A program made the position numbers and the translations under genes. From Argentina anserina (Eukaryota; Streptophyta; Magnoliopsida; Rosales; Rosaceae), in the NCBI RefSeq assembly GCF_933775445.1, contig NC_065874.1:20034501-20098500 (forward strand): 64,000 bases of DNA. Direction: 5' to 3'. The notes below the pieces were generated by a model. The model ran no database searches. It saw only the letters and a program-made list of their open reading frames with translations, and was not told where the DNA came from. Positions 1-13,650 of the stretch are shown here, one piece after another. Position 1 is the stretch's first letter, and each line of letters starts with the position of its first letter.

Positions 1-72
1 ATCAGAAAGCCGTACAAAAAGATACTCATACGAGAATTGAAAAGATACTCAAATTGGAAAAGATACTCAAAT

Positions 73-3000
73 GATAGAAAGATACTCAGATTGCAAGAAA
101 CACACGCCCACACTGGGAACACTCTCAAATTCAATAGAAACTCGTATCAGAAAGCCGTACAGAAAGATACTCATACGAGAATTGAAAAGATACTCAAATT
201 GGAAAAGATACTCAAACGATAGAAAGATACTCAGATTGAAAGAAACACACGCCTACACTAAAAACACACTCAAAGTCAATAGAAACTCGCATCAGAAAGC
301 CGTACAGAAATATACTCATACGAGAATTGAAAAGATACTCAAATTGGAAAAGATACTCAAACGATAGAAAGATACTCAGATTGAAAGAAACACATGCCCA
401 CACTAAAAACACACTCAAATTCAAAACAAACTCGCATCAGAAAGCCATACAGAAAGATACTCATACGAGAATTGAAAAGATACTCAAATTGGAAAAGGTA
501 CTCAAAGGATAGAAAGATACTCAGTGTGAAAGGAACAGACGCCCACACTGGGAACACTCTCAAATTTAAAACAAACTCGCATCAGAAAGCCGTACAGAAA
601 GATACTCATACGAGAATTGAAAAGATACTCAAATTGGAAAAGATACTTAAACGATAGAAAGATAGTCAGATTGAAAGAAACACACGCCCACACTGGGAAC
701 ACTCTCAAATTCAATAGAAACTCGCATCAGAAAGCCGTTCAGAAAGATACTCATACGAGAATTGAAAAGATACTCAAATTGGAAAAGATACTCAAACGAT
801 AGAAAGATACTCAGATTGAAAGAAACACACGCCCACACTGGGAACACTCTCAAATTCAATAGAAACTCGCATCAGAAAGCCGTACAGAAAGATACTCATA
901 CGAGAATTGAAAAGATACTCAAATTGGAAAAGATACGCAAACGATAGAAAGATACTCAGATTGAAAGAAACACACGCCCACACTAAAAACACACTCAAAT
1001 TCAAAAGAAACTCGCATCAGAAAGCCGTACAGAAAGATACTCATACGAGAATTGAAAAGATACTCAAATTGGAAAAGGTACTCAAACGATAGAAAGATAC
1101 TCAGATTGATAGAAACACACGCCCACACTAAAAACACACTCAAATTCAAAACAAACTCGCATCAGAAAGCCGTACAGAAAGATACTCATACGAGAATTGG
1201 AAAGATACTCAAATTGGTAAAGATACTCAAACGATAGAAAGATACTCAGATTGAAAGAAACACATACCCACACTAAAAACACACTCAAATTCAAAACAAA
1301 CTCGCATCAGAAAGCCGTACAGAAAGATACTCATACGAGAATTGAAAAGATACTCAAATTGGAAAAGGTACTCAAAGGATAGAAAGATACTCAGTGTGAA
1401 AGGAACACACGCCCACACTGGGAACACACTCAAATTGAAAACAAACTCGCATCAGAAAGCCGTACAGAAAGATACTCATACGAGAATTGAAAAGATACTC
1501 AAATTGGAAAAGATACTGAAACGATAGAAAGATAGTCAGATTGAAAGAAACACACGCCCACACTAAAAACACACTCAAATTCAATAGAAACTCGCATCAG
1601 AAAGCCGTACATAAAGATACTCATACGAGAATTTAAAAGATACTCAAATTGGAAAAGGTACTCAAACGATAGAAAGATACTCAGATTGAAAGAAACACAC
1701 GCCCACACTGGGAACACTCTCAAATTCAATAGAAACTCGCATCAGATAGCCGTACAGAAAGATACTCATACGAGAATTGAAAAGATACTCAAATTGGAAA
1801 AGATACTCAAACGATAGAAAGATACTCAGATTGAAAGAAACACACGCCCACACTAAAAACACACTCAAATTCAATAGAAACTCGCATCAGAAAGCCGTAC
1901 AGAAAGATACTCATACGAGAATTGAAAAGATACTCAAATTGGAAAAGATACTCAAACGATAGAAAGATACTCAGATTGAAAGAAACACACGCCCACACTG
2001 GGAACACTCTCAAATTCAATAGAAACTCGTATCAGAAAGCCGTACAGAAAGGTACTCATACGAGAATTGAAAAGATACTCAAATTGGAAAAGATACTCAA
2101 ACGATAGAAAGATACTCTGATTGAAAGAAACACACGCCTACACTAAAAACACACTCAAAGTCAATAGAAACTCGCATCAGAAAACCGTACAGAAATATAC
2201 TCATACGAGAATTGAAAAGATACTCAAATTGGAAAAGATACTCAAAGGATAGAAAGATACTCAGTGTGAAAGGAACACACGCCCACACTGGGAACACTCT
2301 CAAATTGAAAAGAAACTCGTATCAGAAAGCCGTACAGAAAGATACTCATACGAGAATTGAAAAGATACCCAAATTGGAAAAGATACTTAAACGATAGAAA
2401 GATACTCAGATTGAAAGAAACACACACCCACACTGGGAACACTCTCAAATTCAATAGAAACTCGCATCAGAAAGCCGTACAGAAAGATACTCATACGAGA
2501 ATTGAAAAGATACTCAAATTGGAAAAGATACTCAAACGATAGAAAGATACTCAGATTGATAGAAACACACGCCCACACTGGGAACACTCTCAAATTCAAT
2601 AGAAACTCGCATCAGAAAGCCGTACAGAAAGATACTCATACGAGAATTGAAAAGATACTCAAATTGGAAAAGATACTCAAACGATAGAAAGATACTCAGA
2701 TTGAAAGAAACACACGCCCACACTGGGAACACTCTCAAATTCAATAGAAACTCGCATCAGAAAGCCGTACAGAAATATACTCATACGAGAATTGAAAAGA
2801 TACTCAAATTGGAAAAGGTACTCAAACGATAGAAAGATACTCAGATTGAAAGAAACACACGCCCACACTGGGAACACTCTCAAATTCAATAGAAACTCGC
2901 GTCAGAAAGCCGTACAGAAAGATACTCATACGAGAATTTAAAAGATACTCAAATTGGAAAAGGTACTCAAACGATAGAAAGATACTCAGATTGAAAGAAA

Positions 3001-4567
3001 CACACGCCCACACTGGGAACACTCTCAAATTCAATAGAAACTCGCATCAGAAAGCCGTACAGAAAGATACTCATACGAGAATTGAAAAGATACTCAAGTT
3101 GGAAAAGATACTCAAACGATAGAAAGATACTCAGTGTGAAAGGAACACACGCCCACACTGGGAACACTCTCAAATTGAAAAGAAACTCGCATCAGAAAGC
3201 CGTACAGAAAGATACTCATACGAGAATTGACAAGATACTCAAATTGGAAAAGATACTCAAACGATAGAAAGATACTCAGATTGAAAGAAACACACGCCCA
3301 CACTAAAAACACACTCAAATTCAATAGAAACTCGCATCAGAAAGCCGTACAGAAAGATACTCATACGAGAATTGAAAAGATACTCAAATTGGAAAAGATA
3401 CTCAAACGATAGAAAGATACTCAGATGGAAAGAAACACACGCCCACACTAAAAACACACTAAAATTTAAAACAAACTCGCATCAGAAAGCCGTACAGAAA
3501 GATACTCATACGAGAATTGAAAAGATACTCAAATTGGAAAAGGTACTCAAACGATAGAAAGATACTCAGATTGAAAAAAACACACGCCCACACTAAAAAC
3601 ACACTCAAATTCAAAACAAACTCGCATCAGAAAGCCGTACAGAAAGATACTCATACGAGAATTGAAAAGATACTCAAATTGGAAAAGATACTCAAACGAT
3701 AGAAAGATAGTCAGATTGAAAGAAACACACGCCCACACTGGGAACACTCTCAAATTCAATAGAAACTCGCATCAGAAAGCCGTACAGAAAGATACTCATA
3801 CGAGAATTGAAAAGATACTCAAATTGGAAAAGATACTCAAACGATAGAAAGATACTCAGATTGAAAGAAACAAACGCCCACACTGGGAACACTCTCAAAT
3901 TCAATAGAAACTCGCATCAGAAAGCCGTACAGAAAGATACTCATACGAGAATTTAAAAGATACTCAAATTGGAAAAGGTACTCAAACGATAGAAAGATAC
4001 TCAGATTGAAAGAAACACACGCCCACACTGCGAACACTCTCAAATTCAATAGAAACTAGCATCAGAAAGCCGTACAGAAAGATACTCATACGAGAATTGA
4101 AAAGATACTCAAATTGGAAAAGATACTCAAACGATAGAAAGATACTCAGATTGAAAGAAACACACGCCCACACTGGGAACACTCTCAAATTCAATAGAAA
4201 CTCGCATCAGAAAGCCGTACAGAAAGATACTCATACGAGAATTGAAAAGATACTCAAATTGGAAAAGGTACTCAAACGATAGAAAGATACTCAGATTGAA
4301 AGAAACACACGCCCACACTGGGAACACTCTCAAATTCAATAGAAACTCGCGTCAGAAAGCCGTACAGAAAGATACTCATACGAGAATTGAAAAGATACTC
4401 AAATTGGAAAAGATACTCAAACGATAGAAAGATACTCAGATTGAAAGAAACACACGCCCACACTAAAAACACACTCAAATTCAATAGAAACTCGCATCAG
4501 AAAGCCGTACAGAAAGATACTCGTACGAGAATTTAAAAGATACTCAAATTGGAAAAGGTACTCAAAC
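73..4567 (+). repeat. 31-monomer HOR (4495 bp), copy 1
   Basis: The segment matches the sequence 4495 bp downstream (31 x 145) position by position. It shares rare private variants such as the GTTCAG monomer near 733, TACGCAAACG near 933, TTGGTAAAG near 1215, ACATAAAG near 1610 and GATACTCTG near 2115. Upstream of base 73 the match breaks down: five differences lie in the first 72 bases. That sets the left edge approximately. Confidence 0.95.
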
Positions 4568-7500
4568 GATAGAAAGATACTCAGATTGCAAGAAACACAC
4601 GCCCACACTGGGAACACTCTCAAATTCAATAGAAACTCGTATCAGAAAGCCGTACAGAAAGATACTCATACGAGAATTGAAAAGATACTCAAATTGGAAA
4701 AGATACTCAAACGATAGAAAGATACTCAGATTGAAAGAAACACACGCCTACACTAAAAACACACTCAAAGTCAATAGAAACTCGCATCAGAAAGCCGTAC
4801 AGAAATATACTCATACGAGAATTGAAAAGATACTCAAATTGGAAAAGATACTCAAACGATAGAAAGATACTCAGATTGAAAGAAACACATGCCCACACTA
4901 AAAACACACTCAAATTCAAAACAAACTCGCATCAGAAAGCCATACAGAAAGATACTCATACGAGAATTGAAAAGATACTCAAATTGGAAAAGGTACTCAA
5001 AGGATAGAAAGATACTCAGTGTGAAAGGAACAGACGCCCACACTGGGAACACTCTCAAATTTAAAACAAACTCGCATCAGAAAGCCGTACAGAAAGATAC
5101 TCATACGAGAATTGAAAAGATACTCAAATTGGAAAAGATACTTAAACGATAGAAAGATAGTCAGATTGAAAGAAACACACGCCCACACTGGGAACACTCT
5201 CAAATTCAATAGAAACTCGCATCAGAAAGCCGTTCAGAAAGATACTCATACGAGAATTGAAAAGATACTCAAATTGGAAAAGATACTCAAACGATAGAAA
5301 GATACTCAGATTGAAAGAAACACACGCCCACACTGGGAACACTCTCAAATTCAATAGAAACTCGCATCAGAAAGCCGTACAGAAAGATACTCATACGAGA
5401 ATTGAAAAGATACTCAAATTGGAAAAGATACGCAAACGATAGAAAGATACTCAGATTGAAAGAAACACACGCCCACACTAAAAACACACTCAAATTCAAA
5501 AGAAACTCGCATCAGAAAGCCGTACAGAAAGATACTCATACGAGAATTGAAAAGATACTCAAATTGGAAAAGGTACTCAAACGATAGAAAGATACTCAGA
5601 TTGAAAGAAACACACGCCCACACTAAAAACACACTCAAATTCAAAACAAACTCGCATCAGAAAGCCGTACAGAAAGATACTCATACGAGAATTGGAAAGA
5701 TACTCAAATTGGTAAAGATACTCAAACGATAGAAAGATACTCAGATTGAAAGAAACACATACCCACACTAAAAACACACTCAAATTCAAAACAAACTCGC
5801 ATCAGAAAGCCGTACAGAAAGATACTCATACGAGAATTGAAAAGATACTCAAATTGGAAAAGGTACTCAAAGGATAGAAAGATACTCAGTGTGAAAGGAA
5901 CACACGCCCACACTGGGAACACACTCAAATTGAAAACAAACTCGCATCAGAAAGCCGTACAGAAAGATACTCATACGAGAATTGAAAAGATACTCAAATT
6001 GGAAAAGATACTGAAACGATAGAAAGATAGTCAGATTGAAAGAAACACACGCCCACACTAAAAACACACTCAAATTCAATAGAAACTCGCATCAGAAAGC
6101 CGTACATAAAGATACTCATACGAGAATTTAAAAGATACTCAAATTGGAAAAGGTACTCAAACGATAGAAAGATACTCAGATTGAAAGAAACACACGCCCA
6201 CACTGGGAACACTCTCAAATTCAATAGAAACTCGCATCAGATAGCCGTACAGAAAGATACTCATACGAGAATTGAAAAGATACTCAAATTGGAAAAGATA
6301 CTCAAACGATAGAAAGATACTCAGATTGAAAGAAACACACGCCCACACTAAAAACACACTCAAATTCAATAGAAACTCGCATCAGAAAGCCGTACAGAAA
6401 GATACTCATACGAGAATTGAAAAGATACTCAAATTGGAAAAGATACTCAAACGATAGAAAGATACTCAGATTGCAAGAAACACACGCCCACACTGGGAAC
6501 ACTCTCAAATTCAATAGAAACTCGTATCAGAAAGCCGTACAGAAAGGTACTCATACGAGAATTGAAAAGATACTCAAATTGGAAAAGATACTCAAACGAT
6601 AGAAAGATACTCTGATTGAAAGAAACACACGCCTACACTAAAAACACACTCAAAGTCAATAGAAACTCGCATCAGAAAACCGTACAGAAATATACTCATA
6701 CGAGAATTGAAAAGATACTCAAATTGGAAAAGATACTCAAAGGATAGAAAGATACTCAGTGTGAAAGGAACACACGCCCACACTGGGAACACTCTCAAAT
6801 TGAAAAGAAACTCGTATCAGAAAGCCGTACAGAAAGATACTCATACGAGAATTGAAAAGATACCCAAATTGGAAAAGATACTTAAACGATAGAAAGATAC
6901 TCAGATTGAAAGAAACACACACCCACACTGGGAACACTCTCAAATTCAATAGAAACTCGCATCAGAAAGCCGTACAGAAATCTACTCATACGAGAATTGA
7001 AAAGATACTCAAATTGGAAAAGATACTCAAACGATAGAAAGATACTCAGATTGATAGAAACACACGCCCACACTGGGAACACTCTCAAATTCAATAGAAA
7101 CTCGCATCAGAAAGCCGTACAGAAAGATACTCATACGAGAATTGAAAAGATACTCAAATTGGAAAAGATACTCAAACGATAGAAAGATACTCAGATTGAA
7201 AGAAACACACGCCCACACTGGGAACACTCTCAAATTCAATAGAAACTCGCATCAGAAAGCCGTACAGAAATATACTCATACGAGAATTGAAAAGATACTC
7301 AAATTGGAAAAGGTACTCAAACGATAGAAAGATACTCAGATTGAAAGAAACACACGCCCACACTGGGAACACTCTCAAATTCAATAGAAACTCGCGTCAG
7401 AAAGCCGTACAGAAAGATACTCATACGAGAATTTAAAAGATACTCAAATTGGAAAAGGTACTCAAACGATAGAAAGATACTCAGATTGAAAGAAACACAC

Positions 7501-9062
7501 GCCCACACTGGGAACACTCTCAAATTCAATAGAAACTCGCATCAGAAAGCCGTACAGAAAGATACTCATACGAGAATTGAAAAGATACTCAAGTTGGAAA
7601 AGATACTCAAACGATAGAAAGATACTCAGTGTGAAAGGAACACACGCCCACACTGGGAACACTCTCAAATTGAAAAGAAACTCGCATCAGAAAGCCGTAC
7701 AGAAAGATACTCATACGAGAATTGACAAGATACTCAAATTGGAAAAGATACTCAAACGATAGAAAAATACTCAGATTGAAAGAAACACACGCCCACACTA
7801 AAAACACACTCAAATTCAATAGAAACTCGCATCAGAAAGCCGTACAGAAAGATACTCATACGAGAATTGAAAAGATACTCAAATTGGAAAAGATACTCAA
7901 ACGATAGAAAGATACTCAGATGGAAAGAAACACACGCCCACACTAAAAACACACTAAAATTTAAAACAAACTCGCATCAGAAAGCCGTACAGAAAGATAC
8001 TCATACGAGAATTGAAAAGATACTCAAATTGGAAAAGGTACTCAAACGATAGAAAGATACTCAGATTGAAAAAAACACACGCCCACACTAAAAACACACT
8101 CAAATTCAAAACAAACTCGCATCAGAAAGCCGTACAGAAAGATACTCATACGAGAATTGAAAAGATACTCAAATTGGAAAAGATACTCAAACGATAGAAA
8201 GATAGTCAGATTGAAAGAAACACACGCCCACACTGGGAACACTCTCAAATTCAATAGAAACTCGCATCAGAAAGCCGTACAGAAAGATACTCATACGAGA
8301 ATTGAAAAGATACTCAAATTGGAAAAGATACTCAAACGATAGAAAGATACTCAGATTGAAAGAAACAAACGCCCACACTGGGAACACTCTCAAATTCAAT
8401 AGAAACTCGCATCAGAAAGCCGTACAGAAAGATACTCATACGAGAATTTAAAAGATACTCAAATTGGAAAAGGTACTCAAACGATAGAAAGATACTCAGA
8501 TTGAAAGAAACACACGCCCACACTGCGAACACTCTCAAATTCAATAGAAACTAGCATCAGAAAGCCGTACAGAAAGATACTCATACGAGAATTGAAAAGA
8601 TACTCAAATTGGAAAAGATACTCAAACGATAGAAAGATACTCAGATTGAAAGAAACACACGCCCACACTGGGAACACTCTCAAATTCAATAGAAACTCGC
8701 ATCAGAAAGCCGTACAGAAAGATACTCATACGAGAATTGAAAAGATACTCAAATTGGAAAAGGTACTCAAACGATAGAAAGATACTCAGATTGAAAGAAA
8801 CACACGCCCACACTGGGAACACTCTCAAATTCAATAGAAACTCGCGTCAGAAAGCCGTACAGAAAGATACTCATACGAGAATTGAAAAGATACTCAAATT
8901 GGAAAAGATACTCAAACGATAGAAAGATACTCAGATTGAAAGAAACACACGCCCACACTAAAAACACACTCAAATTCAATAGAAACTCGCATCAGAAAGC
9001 CGTACAGAAAGATACTCGTACGAGAATTTAAAAGATACTCAAATTGGAAAAGGTACTCAAAC
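4568..9062 (+). repeat. 31-monomer HOR (4495 bp), copy 2
   Basis: This is the tandem second copy. By eye I found five differences from copy 1: 1110/5605 (T/A), 1979/6474 (A/C), 2486-2487/6981-6982 (GA/TC) and 3271/7766 (G/A). That is about 99.9% identity; the comparison was manual and may have missed a few. The match ends near 9080, where the next monomer follows a different order. All 31 monomers are 145 bp. Confidence 0.95.
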
Positions 9063-9425
9063 GATAGAAAGATACTCAGATTGAAAGAAACACACGCCCA
9101 CACTGGGAACACTCTCAAATTCAATAGAAACTCGCATCAGAAAGCCGTACAGAAAGATACTCATACGAGAATGGAAAAGATACTCAAATTGGAAAAGATA
9201 CTCAAACGATAGAAAGATACTCAGTGTGAAAGGAACACACGCCCACACTGGGAACACTCTCAAATTGAAAAGAAACTCGCATCAGAAAGCCGTACAGAAA
9301 GATACTCATACGAGAATTGACAAGATACTCAAATTGGAAAAGATACTCAAACGATAGAAAGATACTCAGATTGAAAGAAACACACGCCCACACTGGGAAC
9401 ACTCTCAAATTCAATAGAAACTCGC

Positions 9426-9589
9426 TTCAGAAAGCCGTACAGAAAGATACTCATACGAGAATTGAAAAGATACTCAAATTGGAAAAGGTACTCAAACGAT
9501 AGAAAGATACTCAAACGATAGAAAGATACTCAGATTGAAAGAAACACACGCCCACACTGGGAACACTCTCAAATTCAATAGAAACTCGC
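9426..9589 (+). repeat. 164-bp monomer (+19, u3 duplicated)
   Basis: Unit u3 (CTCAAACGATAGAAAGATA, 19 bp) occurs twice in a row around 9490-9530, before u4. The monomer also begins TTCAG instead of ATCAG. Confidence 0.95.
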
Positions 9590-9734
9590 ATCAGAAAGCC
9601 GTACAGAAAGATACTCATACGAGAATTGAAAAGATACTCAAATTGGAAAAGATACTCAAACGATAGAAAGATACTCAGATTGAAAGAAACACACGCCCAC
9701 ACTAAAAACACACTCAAATTCAATAGAAACGCGC

Positions 9735-9898
9735 ATCAGAAAGCCGTACAGAAAGATACTCATACGAGAATTGAAATGATACTCAAATTGGAAAAGATAC
9801 TCAAACGATAGAAAGATACTCAAACGATAGAAAGATACTCAGATTGAAAGAAACACACGCCCACACTGGGAACACTCTCAAATTCAATAGAAACTCGC
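9735..9898 (+). repeat. 164-bp monomer (+19, u3 duplicated), second copy
   Basis: It has the same u3 duplication as 9426-9589, near 9798-9836, inherited through the 309-bp dimer duplication. Confidence 0.95.
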
Positions 9899-10043
9899 AT
9901 CAGAAAGCCGTACAGAAAGATACTCATACGAGAATTGAAAAGATACTCAAATTGGAAAAGATACTCAAACGATAGAAAGATACTCAGATTGAAAGAAACA
10001 CACGCCCACACTAAAAACACACTCAAATTCAATAGAAACGCGC

Positions 10044-13000
10044 ATCAGAAAGCCGTACAGAAAGATACTCATACGAGAATTGAAATGATACTCAAATTGG
10101 AAAAGATACTCAAACGATAGAAAGATACTCAGATTGAAAGAAACACATGCCCACACTAAAAACACACTCAAATTCAAAACAAACTCGCATCAGAAAGCCG
10201 TACAGAAAGATACTCATACGAGAATTGAAAAGATACTCAAATTGGAAAAGGTACTCAAAGGATAGAAAGATACTCAGTGTGAAAGGAACACACGCCCACA
10301 CTGGGAACACTCTCAAATTAAAAACAAACTCGCATCAGAAAGCCGTACAGAAAGATACTCATACGAGAATTGAAAAGATACTCAAATTGTAAAAGATATT
10401 CAAACGATAGAAAGATACTCAGATTGAAAGCAACACACGCCCACACTGGGAACACTCTCAAATTCAAAAGAAACTCGCATCAGAAAGCCGTACAGAAAGA
10501 TACTCATACGAGAATTGAAAAGATACTCAAATTGGAAAAGATACTCAAATGATAGAAAGATACTCAGTGTGAAAGGAACACACGCCCACACTGGGAACAC
10601 TCTCAAATTGAAAAGAAACTCGCATCAGAAAGCCGTACAGAAAGATACTCATACGAGAATTGAAAAGATACTCAAATTGGAAAAGATACTCAAACGATAG
10701 AAAAATACTCAGATTGAAAGAAACACACGCCCACACTAAAAACACACTCAAATTCAATAGAAACTCGCATCAGAAAGCCGTACAGAAAGATACTCATACG
10801 AGAATTGAAACGATACTCAAATTGGAAAAGATACTCAAACGATAGAAAGATACTCAGATTGAAAGAAACACACGCCCACACTAAAAACACACTCAAATTC
10901 AAAACAAACTCGCATCAGAAAGCCGTACAGAAAGATACTCATACGAGAATTGAAAAGATACTCAAATTGAAAAAGGTACTCAAAGGATAGAAAGATACTC
11001 AGTGTGAAAGGAACACACGCCCACACTGGGAACACTCTCAAATTGAAAAGAAACTCGCATCAGAAAGCCGTACAGAAAGATACTCATACGAGAATTGAAA
11101 AGATACTCAAATTGGAAAAGATACTCAAACGATAGAAAGATACTCAGTGTGAAAGGAACACACGCCCACACTGGGAACACTCTCAAATTGAAAAGAAACT
11201 CGCATCAGAAAGCCGTACAGAAAGATACTCATACGAGAATTGAAAAGATACTCAAATTGGAAAAGATACTCAAACGATAGAAAGATACTCAGATTGAAAG
11301 AAACACACGCCCACACTAAAAACACTCTCAAATTCAATAGAAACTCGCATCAGAAAGCCGTACAGAAAGATACTCATACGAGAATTGAAAAGATACTCAA
11401 ACGATAGAAAGATACTCAGATTGAAAGAAACACACGCCCACACTAAAAACACACTCAAATTCAATAGAAACGCGCATCAGAAAGCCGTACAGAAAGATAC
11501 TCATATGAGAATTGAAAAGATACTCAAATTGGAAAAGGTACTCAACCGATAGAAAGATACTCAGATTGAAAGAAACACACGCCCACACTGGGAACACTCT
11601 CAAATTCAATAGAAACTCGCATCAGAAAGCCGTACAAAAAGATACTCATACGAGAATTGAAAAGATACTCAAATTGAAAAAGATACTCAAACGATAGAAA
11701 GATACTCAGATTGAAAGAAACACACGCCCACACTAAAAACACACTCCAATTCAATAGAAACGCGCATCAGAAAGCCGTACAGAAAGATACTCATACGAGA
11801 ATTGAAAAGATACTCAAATTGGAAAAGATACTCAAACGATAGAAAGATACTCAGATTGAAAGAAACATAGGCCCACACTAAAAACACACTCAAATTCAAA
11901 ACAAACTCGCATCAGAAAGCCGTACAGAAAGATACTCATACGAGAATTGAAAAGATACTCAAATTGGAAAAGATACTCAAACGATAGAAAGATACTCAGT
12001 GTGAAAGGAACACACGCCCACACTGGGAACACTCTCAAATTGAAAAGAAACTCGTATCAGAAAGCCGTACAGAAAGATACTCAGACGAGAATTGAAAAGA
12101 TACTCAAATTGGAAAAGATACTTAAACGATAGAAAGATACTCAGATTGAAAGAAACACACACCCACACTGGGAACACTCTCAAATTCAATAGAAACTCGC
12201 ATCAGAAAGCCGTACAGAAAGATACTCATACGAGAATTGAAAAGATACTCAAATTGGAAAAGGTACTCAAACGATAGAAAGATACTCAGATTGAAAGAAA
12301 CACACGCCCACACTGGGAACACTCTCAAATTCAATAGAAACTCGCATCAGAAAGCCGTACAGAAAGATACTCAAACGAGAATTGAAAAGATACTCAAATT
12401 GAAAAAGGTACTCAAAGGATAGAAAGATACTCAGTGTGAAAGGAACACACGCCCACACTGGGAACACTCTCAAATTGAAAAGAAACTCGCATCAGAAAGC
12501 CGTACAGAAAGATACTCATACGAGAATTGAAAAGATACTCAAATTGGAAAAGATACTCAAACGATAGAAAGATACTCAGATTGAAAGAAACACACGCCCA
12601 CACTGGGAACACTCTCAAATTCAATAGAAACTCGCATCAGAAAGCCGTACAGAAAGATACTCATACGAGAATTGAAAAGATACTCAAATTGGAAAAGGTA
12701 CTCAAACGATAGAAAGATACTCAGATTGAAAGAAACACACGCCCACACTGGGAACACTCTCAAATTCAATAGAAACTCGCATCAGAAAGCCGTACAGAAA
12801 GATACTCATACGAGAATTGAAAAGATACTCAAATTGGAAAAGATATTCAAACGATAGAAAGATACTCAGATTGAAAGAAACACACGCCCACACTGGGAAC
12901 AGTCTCAAATTCAATAGAAACTCGCATCAGAAAGCCGTACAGAAAGATACTCATACGAGAATTGAAAAGATACTCAAATTGGAAAAGGTACTCAAACGAT

Positions 13001-13070
13001 AGAAAGATACTCAGTGTGAAAGGAACACACGCCCACACTGGGAACACTCTCAAATTGAAAAGAAACTCGC
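10044..13070 (+). repeat. Irregular monomer stretch, types A-D
   Basis: About 21 monomers of all four types occur in no clear HOR. A D-type monomer followed by an A-type with GATACTTAAACG and CACACACCC at about 11.9-12.3 kb resembles the pair at 2.2-2.5 kb and 6.7-7.0 kb. Pieces of the 31-monomer HOR lineage are therefore also found here. Confidence 0.85.
11349..11475 (+). repeat. 127-bp monomer (-18, one unit lost)
   Basis: Around 11391-11410 the sequence passes directly from GAATTGAAAAGATACTCA to AACGATAG. One 18-bp unit (u2) is missing, as expected from recombination between the GATACTCAAA starts of u2 and u3. Confidence 0.95.
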
Positions 13071-13650
13071 ATCAGAAAGCCGTACAGAAAGATACTCATA
13101 CGAGAATTGAAAAGATACTCAAATTGGAAAAGGTACTCAAAGGATAGAAAGATACTGAGATTGAAAGGAACACACGCCCACACTGGGAACACTCTCAAAT
13201 TCAATAGAAACTCGCATCAGAAAGACGTACAGAAAGATACTCATACGAGAATTGAAAAGATACTCAAATTGGAAAAGATACTCAAACGATAGAAAGATAC
13301 TCAGATTGAAAGAAACACACGCCCACACTAAAAACACACTCAAATTCAATAGAAACTCGCATCAGAAAGCCGTACAGAAAGATACTCATACGAGAATTGA
13401 AAACATACTTAAATTGGGAAAGGTACTAAAACGATAGAAAGATACTCAGATTGAAAGAAACACACGCCCACACTGGGAACACTCTGAAATTCAATAGAAA
13501 CTCGCATCAGAAAGCCGTACAGAAAGATACTCATACGAGAATTGAAAAGATACTCAAATTGGAAAAGATACTCAAACGATAGAAAGATACTCAGATTGAA
13601 AGAAACACACGCCCACACTAAAAACACACTCAAATTCAAAACAAACTCGC
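13071..13650 (+). repeat. Four-monomer (580-bp) module
   Basis: It contains GATACTGAG, AAAGACGTACAG, then GAAAACATACTTAAATTGGG with GGTACTAAAACG, then a C monomer. The same order recurs at 14666-15245 and 17566-18145 inside the 2900-bp HOR. This copy is an extra, upstream member of that family. Confidence 0.88.

Larger units (their letters stand above)
9426..10043 (+). repeat. 309-bp dimer HOR, two copies
   Basis: A 164-bp monomer followed by a 145-bp monomer forms a 309-bp unit at 9426-9734, repeated at 9735-10043. Both copies carry the same private marks: AAACGCGCATCAG at the end of the 145-bp monomer and GAAATGATAC in the following one. The stretch at 9063-9425 upstream is ordinary A/D monomers outside any HOR I could define. 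Confidence 0.92.
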
